A DNA stretch of 64,000 nucleotides from Mesoflavibacter profundi (GCF_014764305.1 NZ_CP061703.1:124001-188000), one strand, 5' to 3'; shown: positions 43,519-52,817, counted from the stretch's first letter. Numbers and translations are program-made. Notes: generated by a model not told the origin, from the letters alone.

Positions 43519-43965
43519 ATGAAAACTGTTTATTTCACTTTAAAAAATTGTAGCCTTTCTATTCTATTTACATTAGTAAGTCTTGTAGCTGTAGCGCAAT
43601 CTTCAACCCAAAAAACTACTAACACTATTACTGTTACTGTAGACAATCTAAAAAACAATAACGGTCATGTTATGTTTGGACTTCATACAAATAGCACATG
43701 GTTAAAAGGTCCTGGTTTAAAAAACGAAATGACTACAATTGTTAATGGAAAAGCTACTATCACTTTTAAAGACGTAAATCCTGGTACTTATGCCATATTA
43801 GTACTTCACGATCAAAATGATAATAAACAAATGGATTTTGATAATGGTATGCCAATAGAAGATTATGGTATGTCCAACAATCCTATGTCGTTTGGTCCGC
43901 CAATTTATAACGAAGCAAAATTTACAATAACAGATAAGGATCTAGAATTAAACATCAGACTATAA
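43519..43965 (+). CDS. DUF2141 exported protein
   Basis: 148 residues. Signal peptide with a somewhat long basic/Cys beginning (cut near VAVAQ, about residue 26). The mature part is a small beta-sandwich: TVTVDNLKNNNGHVMFGLH, NPGTYAILVLHDQNDNKQMD and FGPPIYNEAKF, the DUF2141 signature with the acidic DQNDNKQMD loop that may bind calcium. Function unknown. Followed by a terminator. Confidence 0.85.
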   Translation: MKTVYFTLKNCSLSILFTLVSLVAVAQSSTQKTTNTITVTVDNLKNNNGHVMFGLHTNSTWLKGPGLKNEMTTIVNGKATITFKDVNPGTYAILVLHDQNDNKQMDFDNGMPIEDYGMSNNPMSFGPPIYNEAKFTITDKDLELNIRL

Positions 43966-43999
43966 CCATCCAAAAAACCAATCAATCAAAAAACCGAAC

Positions 44000-44029
44000 A
44001 AAAAAGCACATTTCTAATGTGCTTTTTTT
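44000..44029 (+). terminator. terminator after the DUF2141 gene
   Basis: AAAAAGCACAT / ATGTGCTTTTT stem with a 5-base loop and T7. It lies just upstream of the GH65 gene. Confidence 0.82.
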
Positions 44030-44060
44030 AATTTTAAGATCTAACAAACTAACTTATCCC

Positions 44061-46100
44061 ATGAGAAACCACATTCTATTATTATTCATCTTATTTGTAT
44101 TTAACCTTAATGCTCAAGATAAAGGATGGAATATTAGAACAACAGATGTAAATGCAGATTATACTGGAATTGCTATTGCTAACGGAAGAATAGGTATGCT
44201 TAGTTCTAAAGCGCCTTTTCAAATTAAACACATTGTTCTAAATAATGTTTATGATGTAGACCCAAATTTAGAAGTTAGCCAAATTTTACACGGAATGAAT
44301 TTTGGCAATCTAGATGTTTACATTGACAACGAAAAAATTACCCAAAACAACATTTCTAATTGGCAACAAAACATGAATATGAAAGAAGCTGCATTTACAA
44401 CTTCTTTTCAATTTGAAGACAAAGCCAAAATACATTGCACCGTTTATGCATTACGTCACTTACAATATACAGGCTATATAGATATTAAAATAGAACCGTT
44501 AAAAGCTATTGATGTAGAAGTATTTGGTAAAATAATTACACCTAAAAACTTTAAAACACCTAAACATAAGTTTCAAATTTTAAAAGATAATGAAACTACT
44601 ATGCCAATTTTACAATCTGTAGCTGTAAGTCCTTTTGAAAAACATAAAGTAGCTACTTCAGGTACATTTATATGGCATAACATAAACTCTTCTAGAGAAA
44701 ATCAAAGACCAGAACTACATCATAAAATTACAAGTGATTACGAAAACACGCTTTCATTTAAAAAACACTTAGATAAAGGTGAAACATTAGAATTTGCTTG
44801 GACTGGTGCAGAATGTACTACAAAAGATTTTGATGATCCTAAATCAGAATCAGAACGCATGGTTATTTTCAACCTATTAAATTCAAGAGACGTACTACTA
44901 CAAAGACACAAGCAAGAATGGGCCAAATTATGGGAAGGAGATATTATTATAGAAGGCGATTTAACATCACAATTAGATGTTAGATTGGCGTTGTATCACC
45001 TTTATGCATTTGGAAGAGGCGATTCTAATCTAAGTATTGCGCCAATGGGTTTATCGTTACAAGTACCATACAACGGTCACATATTTTGGGATACAGAATT
45101 ATGGATGTTTCCACCTTTATTAGTTTTAAATCAAGATATCGCAAGATCACTTGTTAATTATAGATCTAATTTATTAGAACCAGCAAAACAAAAAGCAATA
45201 AATTACGGTTATAAAGGCGCTATGTTCCCATGGGAAAGCGATGATACAGGAGAAGAAGCAACGCCACCTTTTGCTTTAACTGGTCCTTTTGAGCATCACA
45301 TAACTGCAGATATTGGTATTGCATTTTGGAACTATTATCGTGTAACCAAAAATAAACAATGGTTAAAAGAAAAAGGATATCCTTTAATGAAAGAAGTTGC
45401 AGATTATTGGGTTAGTCGCGTAACTAAAAACACAGATGGATCTTATTCAATTAACAATGTAGTTGGTGCAAACGAGTTTGCTCCAAATGTAAATGATAAT
45501 GCATTTACAAATGGTGCAGCAATAACAGCTTTAAAATATGCTATAAAAGCAGCTAAAGAATTAAATTTAAACGAAGATAAAGCTTGGGAAGACGTTGCTA
45601 ATAATATTAGAATTTTAAAAATGAAAGATGGCACAACTAAAGAACATGCCAATTATAACGGAGACATTATTAAACAAGCCGATGTAAACCTACTTTCCTA
45701 TCCATTAAATATCGTGTCAAACCAAGAAGAAATTGTACAAGATTTAAAGTATTATGAACCCAAATTAGCAATAGAAGGTCCAGCAATGGGAAAATCTATT
45801 TTTGCAGTACTGTACGCTAGATTAGGAGATGCAGATAATGCTTTTAGATTATTTAAGCAAAGCTACCAACCCAATCAACAAACACCATTTGGTGCATTAT
45901 CTGAAACAGCTGTTTCTAACAATTCTTATTTTGCAACTGGTGCTGGCGGAATGTTACAAACCGTTTTATTTGGTTTTGGTGGTTTACATATTACAGATAA
46001 TGGTATTGAACAGAAAAATGCAATATTACCTAAACAATGGAAATCTTTAACCCTAAAAGGTATTGGACCAGATAAAAAGACATTTGTAATTAAACCATAA
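44061..46100 (+). CDS. exported glycoside hydrolase family 65 protein (acid trehalase-like)
   Basis: 679 residues from the ATG at 44061, which opens a signal peptide (MRNHILLLFILFVFNLNAQ); a TTG at 44019 lies inside the previous terminator and is rejected. The (alpha/alpha)6 barrel has FWDTELWMFPPLLVLN, GAMFPWESDDTGEE and GANEFAPNVNDNAFTN, which carries the general-acid Glu. The GAMFPWES block resembles acid trehalases and glucosyl-galactosyl-hydroxylysine glucosidases. Most GH65 phosphorylases are cytosolic, so an exported hydrolase acting on an alpha-glucoside such as trehalose is more likely; the substrate is inferred. Confidence 0.85.
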   Translation: MRNHILLLFILFVFNLNAQDKGWNIRTTDVNADYTGIAIANGRIGMLSSKAPFQIKHIVLNNVYDVDPNLEVSQILHGMNFGNLDVYIDNEKITQNNISNWQQNMNMKEAAFTTSFQFEDKAKIHCTVYALRHLQYTGYIDIKIEPLKAIDVEVFGKIITPKNFKTPKHKFQILKDNETTMPILQSVAVSPFEKHKVATSGTFIWHNINSSRENQRPELHHKITSDYENTLSFKKHLDKGETLEFAWTGAECTTKDFDDPKSESERMVIFNLLNSRDVLLQRHKQEWAKLWEGDIIIEGDLTSQLDVRLALYHLYAFGRGDSNLSIAPMGLSLQVPYNGHIFWDTELWMFPPLLVLNQDIARSLVNYRSNLLEPAKQKAINYGYKGAMFPWESDDTGEEATPPFALTGPFEHHITADIGIAFWNYYRVTKNKQWLKEKGYPLMKEVADYWVSRVTKNTDGSYSINNVVGANEFAPNVNDNAFTNGAAITALKYAIKAAKELNLNEDKAWEDVANNIRILKMKDGTTKEHANYNGDIIKQADVNLLSYPLNIVSNQEEIVQDLKYYEPKLAIEGPAMGKSIFAVLYARLGDADNAFRLFKQSYQPNQQTPFGALSETAVSNNSYFATGAGGMLQTVLFGFGGLHITDNGIEQKNAILPKQWKSLTLKGIGPDKKTFVIKP

Positions 46101-46103
46101 ACT

Positions 46104-46136
46104 AAAAAAAGCGTTCTAAATAGAACGCTTTTTTTG
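46104..46136 (+). terminator. terminator after the GH65 gene
   Basis: AAAAAAAGCGTTCTA / TAGAACGCTTTTTTT, perfect stem with a short AA loop, directly beside the 3' end of tRNA-Tyr on the other strand. It can also end the tRNA transcript. Confidence 0.85.
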
Positions 46137-46218
<82 letters not shown>

Positions 46219-46229
46219 AAAACCGACAG

Positions 46230-46260
46230 CAAATATATTTAAGAAAACATTCTAAACAAA
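46230..46260 (-). promoter_or_regulatory. tRNA-Tyr promoter
   Basis: Minus strand TTTG (46257-46260), 19 bases, TATATTTG (46230-46237), a full match to the Bacteroidota vegetative consensus, ending 12 bases before the tRNA 5' end. Confidence 0.7.
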
Positions 46261-46322
46261 GCAAAATTTAATCCTTTTTTAAAAAAATTTAAACGGGATT
46301 GATTTTTAAGCTATTACCAAAA

Positions 46323-46350
46323 ATAAAGCCTCTAAAAATAGAGGCTTTAT
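46323..46350 (-). terminator. terminator of the siderophore receptor gene
   Basis: ATAAAGCCTCTA / TAGAGGCTTTAT stem with AAAA loop, followed on the minus strand by TTTTTGG. It lies 56 bases after the receptor stop. The remaining bases between this and the tRNA hold only its promoter. Confidence 0.78.
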
Positions 46351-46405
46351 AACAAATAAATGAAAATTTAATATAGGATACTATTAAATTTTATTAATAG
46401 AAAGA

Positions 46406-48784
46406 TTAAAACGAGTACGTTAAAACACCAGCAAAATTTCTTGGATCTGTCTGGTTGATAAATCTTGTTCTGTATGCATTGTAACCTATTTCATTAAATA
46501 CATTGTTTAGTAAAAATCTAAAGTTCCAGTGTTGGTTAATGTTATAAGCAACTTGCGCATTAACTTGTGTATAGGCGTCTATGTTAAATGGTTCTTGATT
46601 TGGTACAATACCTTCGTGTGTAACAGCTCCTGCGCTCCAATCGTTTATAGGTCTTTCTCCAGTGTAATATACTCCTGCTCCAACTGATAATCCTTCTAGC
46701 TTTTGCTTAAAATTGTAATTAGCATAAGCATTAAAAGTATGTTTTGGTGTGTTTAAAGGTGCAGAACCATATACAAAAGACGTATGTTCTTTGTATTGCG
46801 CATCGATATAAGAGTAACCAGTAATAACTTCTAAATTATCTAAAATTCTACCACTTAATTCTACTTCAATACCTTTACGTTCATCATTTCCTCCTTTTTG
46901 ATAATAACCTGTTGCAACCCAGTTTTCATCATAAACCGGAAGGTTAATATCTTTATTATTTATTTTGAAGAATGTAAAGTTGAATCTTAATTTATTGTCT
47001 AACCAATTGGTTTTTATACCAGTTTCAAATTGATCAAATCTTTCGTTTCCTAGTTCATTCCCATTTACATCTAATCTTGTAGCTGTTCTTGGGTAAGAAC
47101 TATTTGTGTACGATGCAAATACGTTGATGTTTTTTAAAGGCGAAACTATGATTCCTCCTAATGGATTAAACGCATCTTTTTCTGTTGTTTCGGTTTCTGT
47201 AATAGATTGTGTTTTACTATATCTTAAACCTAAAAATGTTTTTAACCACTTATTTATCGTTATAACATCTTGAGCAACAAAACCAATTGCTTTAGATTTT
47301 GATCCACCAACATTTACGCTAGAAAAACCTAAATCTGATGGTAATGTATGTGCATTTGATGTAAATACATCTATTGTATCTATAGCTGAATTACGTTGTG
47401 ACGTTGTACTAAAGCTAGTTGTACGATAGTCAAATCCTACTTGAAAAGTATGTGATATTGATCCTGTTTGTAATTGATTACCTATTAAGTCAAATTGTAA
47501 AACACTGTTATCATCGCTTCTTGTAGACACAGAATATCCTCTAACACGTTGGTTGTAAACTGGGTTACCGTTTACATCTTCTATTACACTACCTAAACTA
47601 GCACCTTTATCATCTAAATCTAAGCTTGATTTATAAAATGCACCTTTAAGACTTAATTTGTCTGTTAAAACACGATCTACTCTAACAGAATATGTTGCGT
47701 TTGTGGTTAATGACTTATCGTTTTCATAACCTAAAAATTGGTTATCTGGTAAATCATAAATATTATTTTGATCGTTTTCACCAAGATTAACAGTACCTAA
47801 ATCTGGTGTACGACTATCTTCAAAATAATCCATTTCTAACGTTACAGTTGTTTTATCGTCTGCTTTCCATTCAAAAGATGGATTGATATAAAAACGGTCA
47901 CTAGAAACACCTTCTCTAAAGCTATCTGCTCGTTCTAATGCACCATTAATTCTAAACGCAGTATTTTCTGTTTTTGTAAGTGGTCCATAAACATCAAAGG
48001 TTGTTCTTGCTTGTCCAAAACTTCCTGCACGCAAAGATGCATTACCACCAAAAACATACTTAGGTGTTTTTGTAACAAGATTTATAACTCCACCAGGACT
48101 TCCTAAATCTGTTGCTACACCTTGAGTAATAGAAGCAGCTCCTTTTAAAACTTGAATGTTATCTACACCTTGCATATCTGTTAAAACACCAACTCCTCTA
48201 AAATCTGAATGTACTCTTACTCCATTTTTTAATATAGGAATACCTCTAAATCCACGAGAAGACATACTTTCTCTTTTATTACCATAAGTAGCAAAAGTAT
48301 ATACACCAGGTACGTTTTTTGTAGCATCTGCAATAGTTAAGTTACCTTGATGAGTGATTAACTTATCAGATATAATTGAAATACTTTGAATTTGCTCGTA
48401 AGGCGCTAAAGGTAATCTTGTTAAAGCTTCAATTTTATCAGGATGTTTGTAACGATTACCAAAAACTTCAACTTCATCTAAATCTGTATTTAATTCTAAT
48501 TCAAAATTTAGATTTAGTGTTTGATTTTCTTCTAAAGTTACTGCTTTTGTTACAGGTGAATATCCTACATAAGATACTTTAATGTTGTAATTACCTGCTT
48601 TTAAATTTCCTAAGGTATAATACCCATTTTGATCTGCAGATGTTCCTTTATAGGTACCATCTATTGTTACGTTTGCAAAAGGAATAATTTGATTATCGGT
48701 AGTAGTAATTTTACCGGTGATTTTTGATTGTGCAAAACCTAATTGCACACTAAAGACTAATAATAAACTTATATATTTAAGCAT
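46406..48784 (-). CDS. TonB-dependent siderophore receptor
   Basis: 792 residues from the ATG at 48784 (MLKYISLLLVFSVQLGFAQ, signal peptide); the longer frame to 48832 would include the promoter. A carboxypeptidase regulatory-like domain (about 20-100) precedes the plug (RLPLAPYEQIQSISII, VPGVYTFATYGNKRESMSSRGF, LKGAASITQGVATDLGSPGGVINLVTK) and a barrel ending in VLTYSF. The plug resembles FhuE/FpvA-type ferric-siderophore receptors. A consensus promoter and 7-1-7 palindrome lie upstream, suggesting iron control. Cognate siderophore unknown. Confidence 0.9.
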   Translation of the reverse strand: MLKYISLLLVFSVQLGFAQSKITGKITTTDNQIIPFANVTIDGTYKGTSADQNGYYTLGNLKAGNYNIKVSYVGYSPVTKAVTLEENQTLNLNFELELNTDLDEVEVFGNRYKHPDKIEALTRLPLAPYEQIQSISIISDKLITHQGNLTIADATKNVPGVYTFATYGNKRESMSSRGFRGIPILKNGVRVHSDFRGVGVLTDMQGVDNIQVLKGAASITQGVATDLGSPGGVINLVTKTPKYVFGGNASLRAGSFGQARTTFDVYGPLTKTENTAFRINGALERADSFREGVSSDRFYINPSFEWKADDKTTVTLEMDYFEDSRTPDLGTVNLGENDQNNIYDLPDNQFLGYENDKSLTTNATYSVRVDRVLTDKLSLKGAFYKSSLDLDDKGASLGSVIEDVNGNPVYNQRVRGYSVSTRSDDNSVLQFDLIGNQLQTGSISHTFQVGFDYRTTSFSTTSQRNSAIDTIDVFTSNAHTLPSDLGFSSVNVGGSKSKAIGFVAQDVITINKWLKTFLGLRYSKTQSITETETTEKDAFNPLGGIIVSPLKNINVFASYTNSSYPRTATRLDVNGNELGNERFDQFETGIKTNWLDNKLRFNFTFFKINNKDINLPVYDENWVATGYYQKGGNDERKGIEVELSGRILDNLEVITGYSYIDAQYKEHTSFVYGSAPLNTPKHTFNAYANYNFKQKLEGLSVGAGVYYTGERPINDWSAGAVTHEGIVPNQEPFNIDAYTQVNAQVAYNINQHWNFRFLLNNVFNEIGYNAYRTRFINQTDPRNFAGVLTYSF

Positions 48785-48816
48785 AATGTTATTTAGATTG
48801 GTTTTAAATAATGCCG

Positions 48817-48847
48817 CAAATATATATCTCAATCCTAATAAAACAAA
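48817..48847 (-). promoter_or_regulatory. promoter of the siderophore receptor
   Basis: Minus strand TTTG (48844-48847), 19 bases, TATATTTG (48817-48824), full match to the Bacteroidota consensus; start expected near 48811, leader about 27 bases. Confidence 0.7.
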
Positions 48848-48850
48848 GTT

Positions 48851-48865
48851 TATTTAGACTAAATA
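48851..48865. promoter_or_regulatory. 7-1-7 palindrome beside the siderophore receptor promoter (Fur-like operator candidate)
   Basis: TATTTAG-A-CTAAATA, perfect arms with one central base, immediately upstream of the -33 element. The 7-1-7 layout is that of Fur-family boxes, though the sequence is not the E. coli consensus. Regulator is inferred from the target gene. Confidence 0.42.
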
Positions 48866-48960
48866 TAAATAAAATAATTCATTGGATTGAATCACAGTTA
48901 ATTAGTTACTGTTAAATTTTAATTTATTACTTTGTTTGATAACTAACTAATATAAAACTT

Positions 48961-49563
48961 GTGAAAAAAGTAACAACTGTAGAAGAATACATTGAAAATA
49001 ATTCGCATTTTAAAGACGAATTAATACAACTAAGATCTATACTTATTAGTACTGAACTTGAAGAGAATATCAAATGGAATGCACCAACCTACTCTATTAA
49101 TGGTAAAAATGTTGTTGGCTTAGGTGCATTTAAAAATCATTTTTGTTTATGGTTTTTTAATGGTGTTTTTTTAAAAGATGAAGCCAATGCTTTAGGTAAT
49201 GCTCAAGAAGGTAAGACAAAAGCATTACGACAAATGCGATTTGACACAAACAATTCTATTAAAAAGAGTTTAATATTATCTTATATAAAAGAAGCTATTG
49301 AAAACCAAAAGCTTGGTAAAGAAATTAAACCTAGTAAAACTTTAAAAAAGGATGTGAAAATACCTGAATTATTAAATGAAGCTTTTAATAAGAATGACAA
49401 ATTGAAATCTGCTTTTAATGACTTAAGTCCTTCTAAACAAAAAGAATACTGTAATTATATTTTGGAAGCTAAACGTGAAGTAACAAAACTTAAACGATTG
49501 GATAAAATTGTTCCTATGATTATAGCTCAAAAAGGTTTACACGATAAATACAAGAATTGCTAA
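48961..49563 (+). CDS. DUF1801/YdeI-type protein
   Basis: 200 residues from a GTG start (VKKVTTVEEYIE); no closer ATG fits. N-terminal half is DUF1801-like: ELIQLRSILISTELEENIKWNAPTYSINGKNVVGLGAFKNHF shows the I-x-W-x-x-P-x-Y core (in pieces I-K-W-N-A-P-T-Y). C-terminal half is OmdA-like with FNDLSPSKQKEYCNYILEAK. Cytosolic; the family has no firm function. It is divergent from the siderophore receptor and convergent with yajC. Confidence 0.8.
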   Translation: MKKVTTVEEYIENNSHFKDELIQLRSILISTELEENIKWNAPTYSINGKNVVGLGAFKNHFCLWFFNGVFLKDEANALGNAQEGKTKALRQMRFDTNNSIKKSLILSYIKEAIENQKLGKEIKPSKTLKKDVKIPELLNEAFNKNDKLKSAFNDLSPSKQKEYCNYILEAKREVTKLKRLDKIVPMIIAQKGLHDKYKNC

Positions 49564-49564
49564 T

Positions 49565-49602
49565 AAAAAAACGACCATCTAAATTTAGATGGTCGTTTTT
49601 TA
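49565..49602. terminator. bidirectional terminator between the DUF1801 gene and yajC
   Basis: AAAAAAACGACCATCTAAA / TTTAGATGGTCGTTTTTT, perfect 18-bp class stem with T runs on both strands. Confidence 0.88.
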
Positions 49603-49621
49603 ATATTATTTAAAAGTAAAT

Positions 49622-49915
49622 TTACTTTTTTACTGCTGTTGGATTGTTTAACGCTTTACTCATTTCCATAGAAATTGCAGAGCGATCAAATTTTAATTTA
49701 CCCGACATAGTTTCGATAATACAGCTATTGTCTTTGTCATTAAGATCTGCTATTTTACCATGTAAACCACTTTTTGTAATTACTTTATCACCACGTTTTA
49801 ATTCTGCTGCAAACTTTTTTTCTTGCTTAGCACGTTTCATTTGAGGTGCAATCATAAAAAAATACACCACAGCAAACATTAAAATTATTGGTAAAAAACT
49901 TCCTAATTCTCCCAT
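49622..49915 (-). CDS. yajC: preprotein translocase subunit YajC
   Basis: 97 residues; one N-terminal membrane helix (about 5-22, FLPIILMFAVVYFFMIAP) followed by QMKRAKQEKKFAAELKRGDKVITKSGLHGKI, the YajC signature. Accessory to the SecDF-YajC complex at the inner membrane. It starts 2 bases after the DUF1573 stop and is last in the nusB-DUF1573-yajC unit, an order common in Bacteroidota. Confidence 0.95.
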   Translation of the reverse strand: MGELGSFLPIILMFAVVYFFMIAPQMKRAKQEKKFAAELKRGDKVITKSGLHGKIADLNDKDNSCIIETMSGKLKFDRSAISMEMSKALNNPTAVKK

Positions 49916-49917
49916 AA

Positions 49918-50403
49918 TTATTGTGCTACAGGTCCAGCATTTTTAACTGCTGCGTTAGGATCTGCTTTTACAAATGCAGAAATTCTTACAGTTTCTCTTC
50001 CTGTTTTAGTGTTAGCAGTAACTGTAACTACTTTAGTTACTTTGTTAGCACCTTTACCGTTAAATTTAACTGTAAATTTTCCTGATTCTCCTGGAGCTAA
50101 TGGCTCTCTTGACCAGTCTTTAGGAATTGTACATCCACAAGAACTTTTTACGTCTGTAATTACTAATGGTGCTTCACCAACATTTTTATAAGTAAAAACA
50201 GTTTCTACTGGAGTACCAGATTCAATTTCTCCAAAATCATGTTCTGTTTTGTCAAATTCCATTACAGGAAACACGTTAGCTTTTGCATCTCTTTCTGCAG
50301 CTTCAGCTACATTATTTGCATCAATTTTTGCTGTTGCGTCTTCTTTACATGATGTAAATCCTACTAGACAAATTGCACTTAATACTACAAGTACTTTTTT
50401 CAT
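49918..50403 (-). CDS. DUF1573 lipoprotein
   Basis: 161 residues; lipoprotein signal MKKVLVVLSAICLVGFTSC with lipobox FTSC. The body is one DUF1573 immunoglobulin-like domain: KTEHDFGEIESGTPVETVFTY, KNVGEAPLVITDVKSSCGC and APGESGKFTVKF. The conserved SSCGC Cys pair is present. Function of the domain is unknown; related to ASPM/HYDIN-type folds. Operon with nusB and yajC. Confidence 0.9.
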   Translation of the reverse strand: MKKVLVVLSAICLVGFTSCKEDATAKIDANNVAEAAERDAKANVFPVMEFDKTEHDFGEIESGTPVETVFTYKNVGEAPLVITDVKSSCGCTIPKDWSREPLAPGESGKFTVKFNGKGANKVTKVVTVTANTKTGRETVRISAFVKADPNAAVKNAGPVAQ

Positions 50404-50487
50404 AATTAATATTTTTTAATTGTTATTGTTAGCCTGATTGGCTTTAAATTAAATTTTTAGAATGGTAAATGTACTAATATTTTTTTA

Positions 50488-51435
50488 CTACATCAATCCT
50501 CTTCCTACTTTATTTAATTTTCCTTCGTCTTCGTATTGCTTTAATAACTTATCTAAAATACCGTTAATAAATATGCTACTTTTTGGTGTTGAGTATTCTT
50601 TTGCTAATTCTAAATACTCGTTAATTGTAACTTTTGTTGGTATTGATGAGAAGTGTAATAATTCACATATAGCCATTTTTAATAATACCATGTCTATGCT
50701 TGCTATACGATCTGTTTCCCAGTTACTTGTTTTACTAGAAATTTCTTTTGCTAATGCAGTTTGGTTTAGCAATGTTTTTTTAAACAGCTTTATCGCGTAT
50801 TCTTTATCGTCTAAATCTTTATATAATTTTGGCTTTAGGAAATGTGCATCACTTGTTTCTTTTAGCTTTTTTAATTGCTTTAAGATAAATGTATTTACTG
50901 TTGGCACATCGTCTAACCAAGTAATGTGTTTATCTTCAATATAGTCGTAAAGCTTATCGTTTGGCGCTATTATTTCTTTATAAATGTCTATTATAAAGTT
51001 TTTATCTTCTTTAAATGACGCTGTTTTTGTAGCCATGTAGTCTTTGTAAAGATCACTTTTTAGTATTTCTTTATAAAGTAAATCTACATACTCGTCATCT
51101 AGTTGCCAGTTATTAATTTTTTTTTCTTCAATTTCGTTTTTTAAAACTTCATTGTTGACTATTAACTGGATTAGTTGGTTGTTTATAAACTTTTTGTTTG
51201 GATTTTTTTCTTCGTCTGTAGCTAATATTTTTTTTTGAGATATCTCTAACTGTGTAGTCGCTTTTTTATTTATTTCTATTAATAAAGACATTAACAGTAA
51301 ATAAAGATTGTACATATTATCTATACTGAAAAGTAAAAATTTTTGGTCTTTAGAAAAATCATCACTTTCTGTACCATTAAATGCATATAACGTTTGCATT
51401 ACTTTTACACGAATATGTCTTCTGTTTAGCATCAT
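50488..51435 (-). CDS. nusB: transcription antitermination factor NusB, long form
   Basis: 315 residues against about 140 for E. coli NusB. The start MLNRRHIRVKVMQTLYAF is the conserved NusB N-terminus; a long helical insertion (about 40-200) precedes the conserved C-terminal bundle (LLNQTALAKEISSKTSNWETDRIASIDMVLLKMAICELL is the family block, here read in parts). NusB binds boxA RNA with NusE in rRNA antitermination. Long NusB is normal for Bacteroidota. First gene of the unit with DUF1573 and yajC. Confidence 0.9.
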   Translation of the reverse strand: MMLNRRHIRVKVMQTLYAFNGTESDDFSKDQKFLLFSIDNMYNLYLLLMSLLIEINKKATTQLEISQKKILATDEEKNPNKKFINNQLIQLIVNNEVLKNEIEEKKINNWQLDDEYVDLLYKEILKSDLYKDYMATKTASFKEDKNFIIDIYKEIIAPNDKLYDYIEDKHITWLDDVPTVNTFILKQLKKLKETSDAHFLKPKLYKDLDDKEYAIKLFKKTLLNQTALAKEISSKTSNWETDRIASIDMVLLKMAICELLHFSSIPTKVTINEYLELAKEYSTPKSSIFINGILDKLLKQYEDEGKLNKVGRGLM

Positions 51436-51501
51436 TACAAAGAACTTTTTTTATGTATTTATAGTGACATTTATTAAAATAAATGATCGGTTTTATGGAT
51501 T

Positions 51502-51535
51502 AAAAAAGGCGAAAAACGTATTGTCTTTCGCCTTG
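51502..51535 (-). terminator. terminator of the leucine dehydrogenase gene
   Basis: AAGGCGAAA / TTTCGCCTT stem with a 10-base loop, followed on the minus strand by T6. Located 28 bases after the stop at 51563 and ahead of nusB. Confidence 0.75.
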
Positions 51536-51562
51536 CAAAAATACTATAAATATTAGTATAAC

Positions 51563-52666
51563 CTATAGTTGATTTTCTTTTTTTCTTTCTTCAATTCTAC
51601 TTTGTGCAATATTTAATGCTGCTTGATGTGTAGTTACATCGTTAGTCTCGGCATTACTTAATATTTCTAAAGTTGTGTTGTAGATATTTTCTGTTTTACG
51701 CATGATTTCGGCTTTACCGTAGTTCTCTAATTCTGCATAAACATTTATAATTCCTCCAGCGTTAATTAAAAAATCTGGTGCGTAAACTATACCTTTTTCT
51801 TGTAATAATCTACCATGTTTTAACTCGTCTGCTAATTGGTTGTTAGCTGCTCCAGCAATAACTTTAGCTTTTAAAGTATTTATTGTAGCATCGTTAATGG
51901 TTGCTCCTAAAGCGCATGGTGCATAAATGTCTACATTTTCTGCATAAATATTGTCACCACTATAAATAACAGCTCCGTATTTTTTGCTAATAGCTTCTAA
52001 ACGCTCTTGGTTAATATCATCTATAATTACTTTAGCGCCATCGTTAGTTAGATGCTCTACTAAAGATTCTCCAACGTGACCAATACCTTGTACAATTACT
52101 GTTTTATCTTCTAAAACATCTGTTCCAAACTTATATTTTGCAGCAGCTTTCATTCCCATAAAAACACCATAAGCTGTAATAGGTGATGGATTACCTGCGC
52201 CACCTTTATCTTCTGAAATACCTGTTACATATGGAGTTACTTCTCTAACTAAATCCATATCTGAAGTTTCCATACCTACATCTTCAGCTGTAATATATTT
52301 ACCGCTTAAGCTATGCACAAACTCACCAAAACGTTTCATTAATTCTGGAGTTTTTTGGGTTTTAGCATCGCCAATTATAACCGCTTTTCCTCCACCAAGA
52401 TTTAATCCTGTGATAGCAGACTTAAACGTCATACCACGAGATAATCTTAATACATCATTTAATGCTTCCCATTCATTTGCATACTGCCACATTCTGGTTC
52501 CTCCTAAAGCAGGACCTAATACTGTATTATGTATCCCAATAATTGCTTTTAAACCTGTATCTTTGTCGTTGCAAAAAACAACTTGTTCGTGATTATCAAA
52601 AGATAGTTGTCCAAAAACAGGATCTGCTTTTTGTAATTGATTTGTATTGATTAATTCTGAAATCAT
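51563..52666 (-). CDS. leucine/branched-chain amino acid dehydrogenase
   Basis: 367 residues of the Glu/Leu/Phe/Val dehydrogenase family; NAD-linked oxidative deamination of branched-chain amino acids to 2-oxo acids. Catalytic lysines K82 (MTFKSAITG) and K94 (LGGGKAV) are 12 apart as in Bacillus leucine dehydrogenase, followed by ITAEDVGMETSDMD and the nucleotide motif VQGIGHVGESLVEHL. Bacteroidota members are often annotated as Leu/Glu/Phe/Val dehydrogenase; the size fits leucine or valine better than hexameric GDH. Own promoter and terminator. Confidence 0.92.
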   Translation of the reverse strand: MISELINTNQLQKADPVFGQLSFDNHEQVVFCNDKDTGLKAIIGIHNTVLGPALGGTRMWQYANEWEALNDVLRLSRGMTFKSAITGLNLGGGKAVIIGDAKTQKTPELMKRFGEFVHSLSGKYITAEDVGMETSDMDLVREVTPYVTGISEDKGGAGNPSPITAYGVFMGMKAAAKYKFGTDVLEDKTVIVQGIGHVGESLVEHLTNDGAKVIIDDINQERLEAISKKYGAVIYSGDNIYAENVDIYAPCALGATINDATINTLKAKVIAGAANNQLADELKHGRLLQEKGIVYAPDFLINAGGIINVYAELENYGKAEIMRKTENIYNTTLEILSNAETNDVTTHQAALNIAQSRIEERKKENQL

Positions 52667-52727
52667 TTTTAAAATAATATTAATTAGAACCTAATAAACA
52701 AATTACAATATTTGTAAAATGCGAGTG

Positions 52728-52758
52728 CAAAATTAGTTTATTATTAATATTAAACCAA
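52728..52758 (-). promoter_or_regulatory. promoter of the leucine dehydrogenase gene
   Basis: Minus strand TTG (52756-52758), 20 bases, TAATTTTG (52728-52735). The start near 52722 gives a leader of about 56 bases. Confidence 0.5.
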
Positions 52759-52817
52759 TAATATTAGAGTTAAAATACGAATATTTCAAAAAAATTAATT
52801 TATCCCGAAAATTCTAA

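Noticed and set aside
44019-44060. Longer GH65 protein from a TTG at 44019
   Set aside because: The extension lies inside a terminator hairpin and precedes a perfect signal peptide starting at 44061.
50462-50944. Plus-strand open frame opposite nusB
   Set aside because: Antisense to the conserved NusB C-terminal domain; composition is that of a shadow frame.
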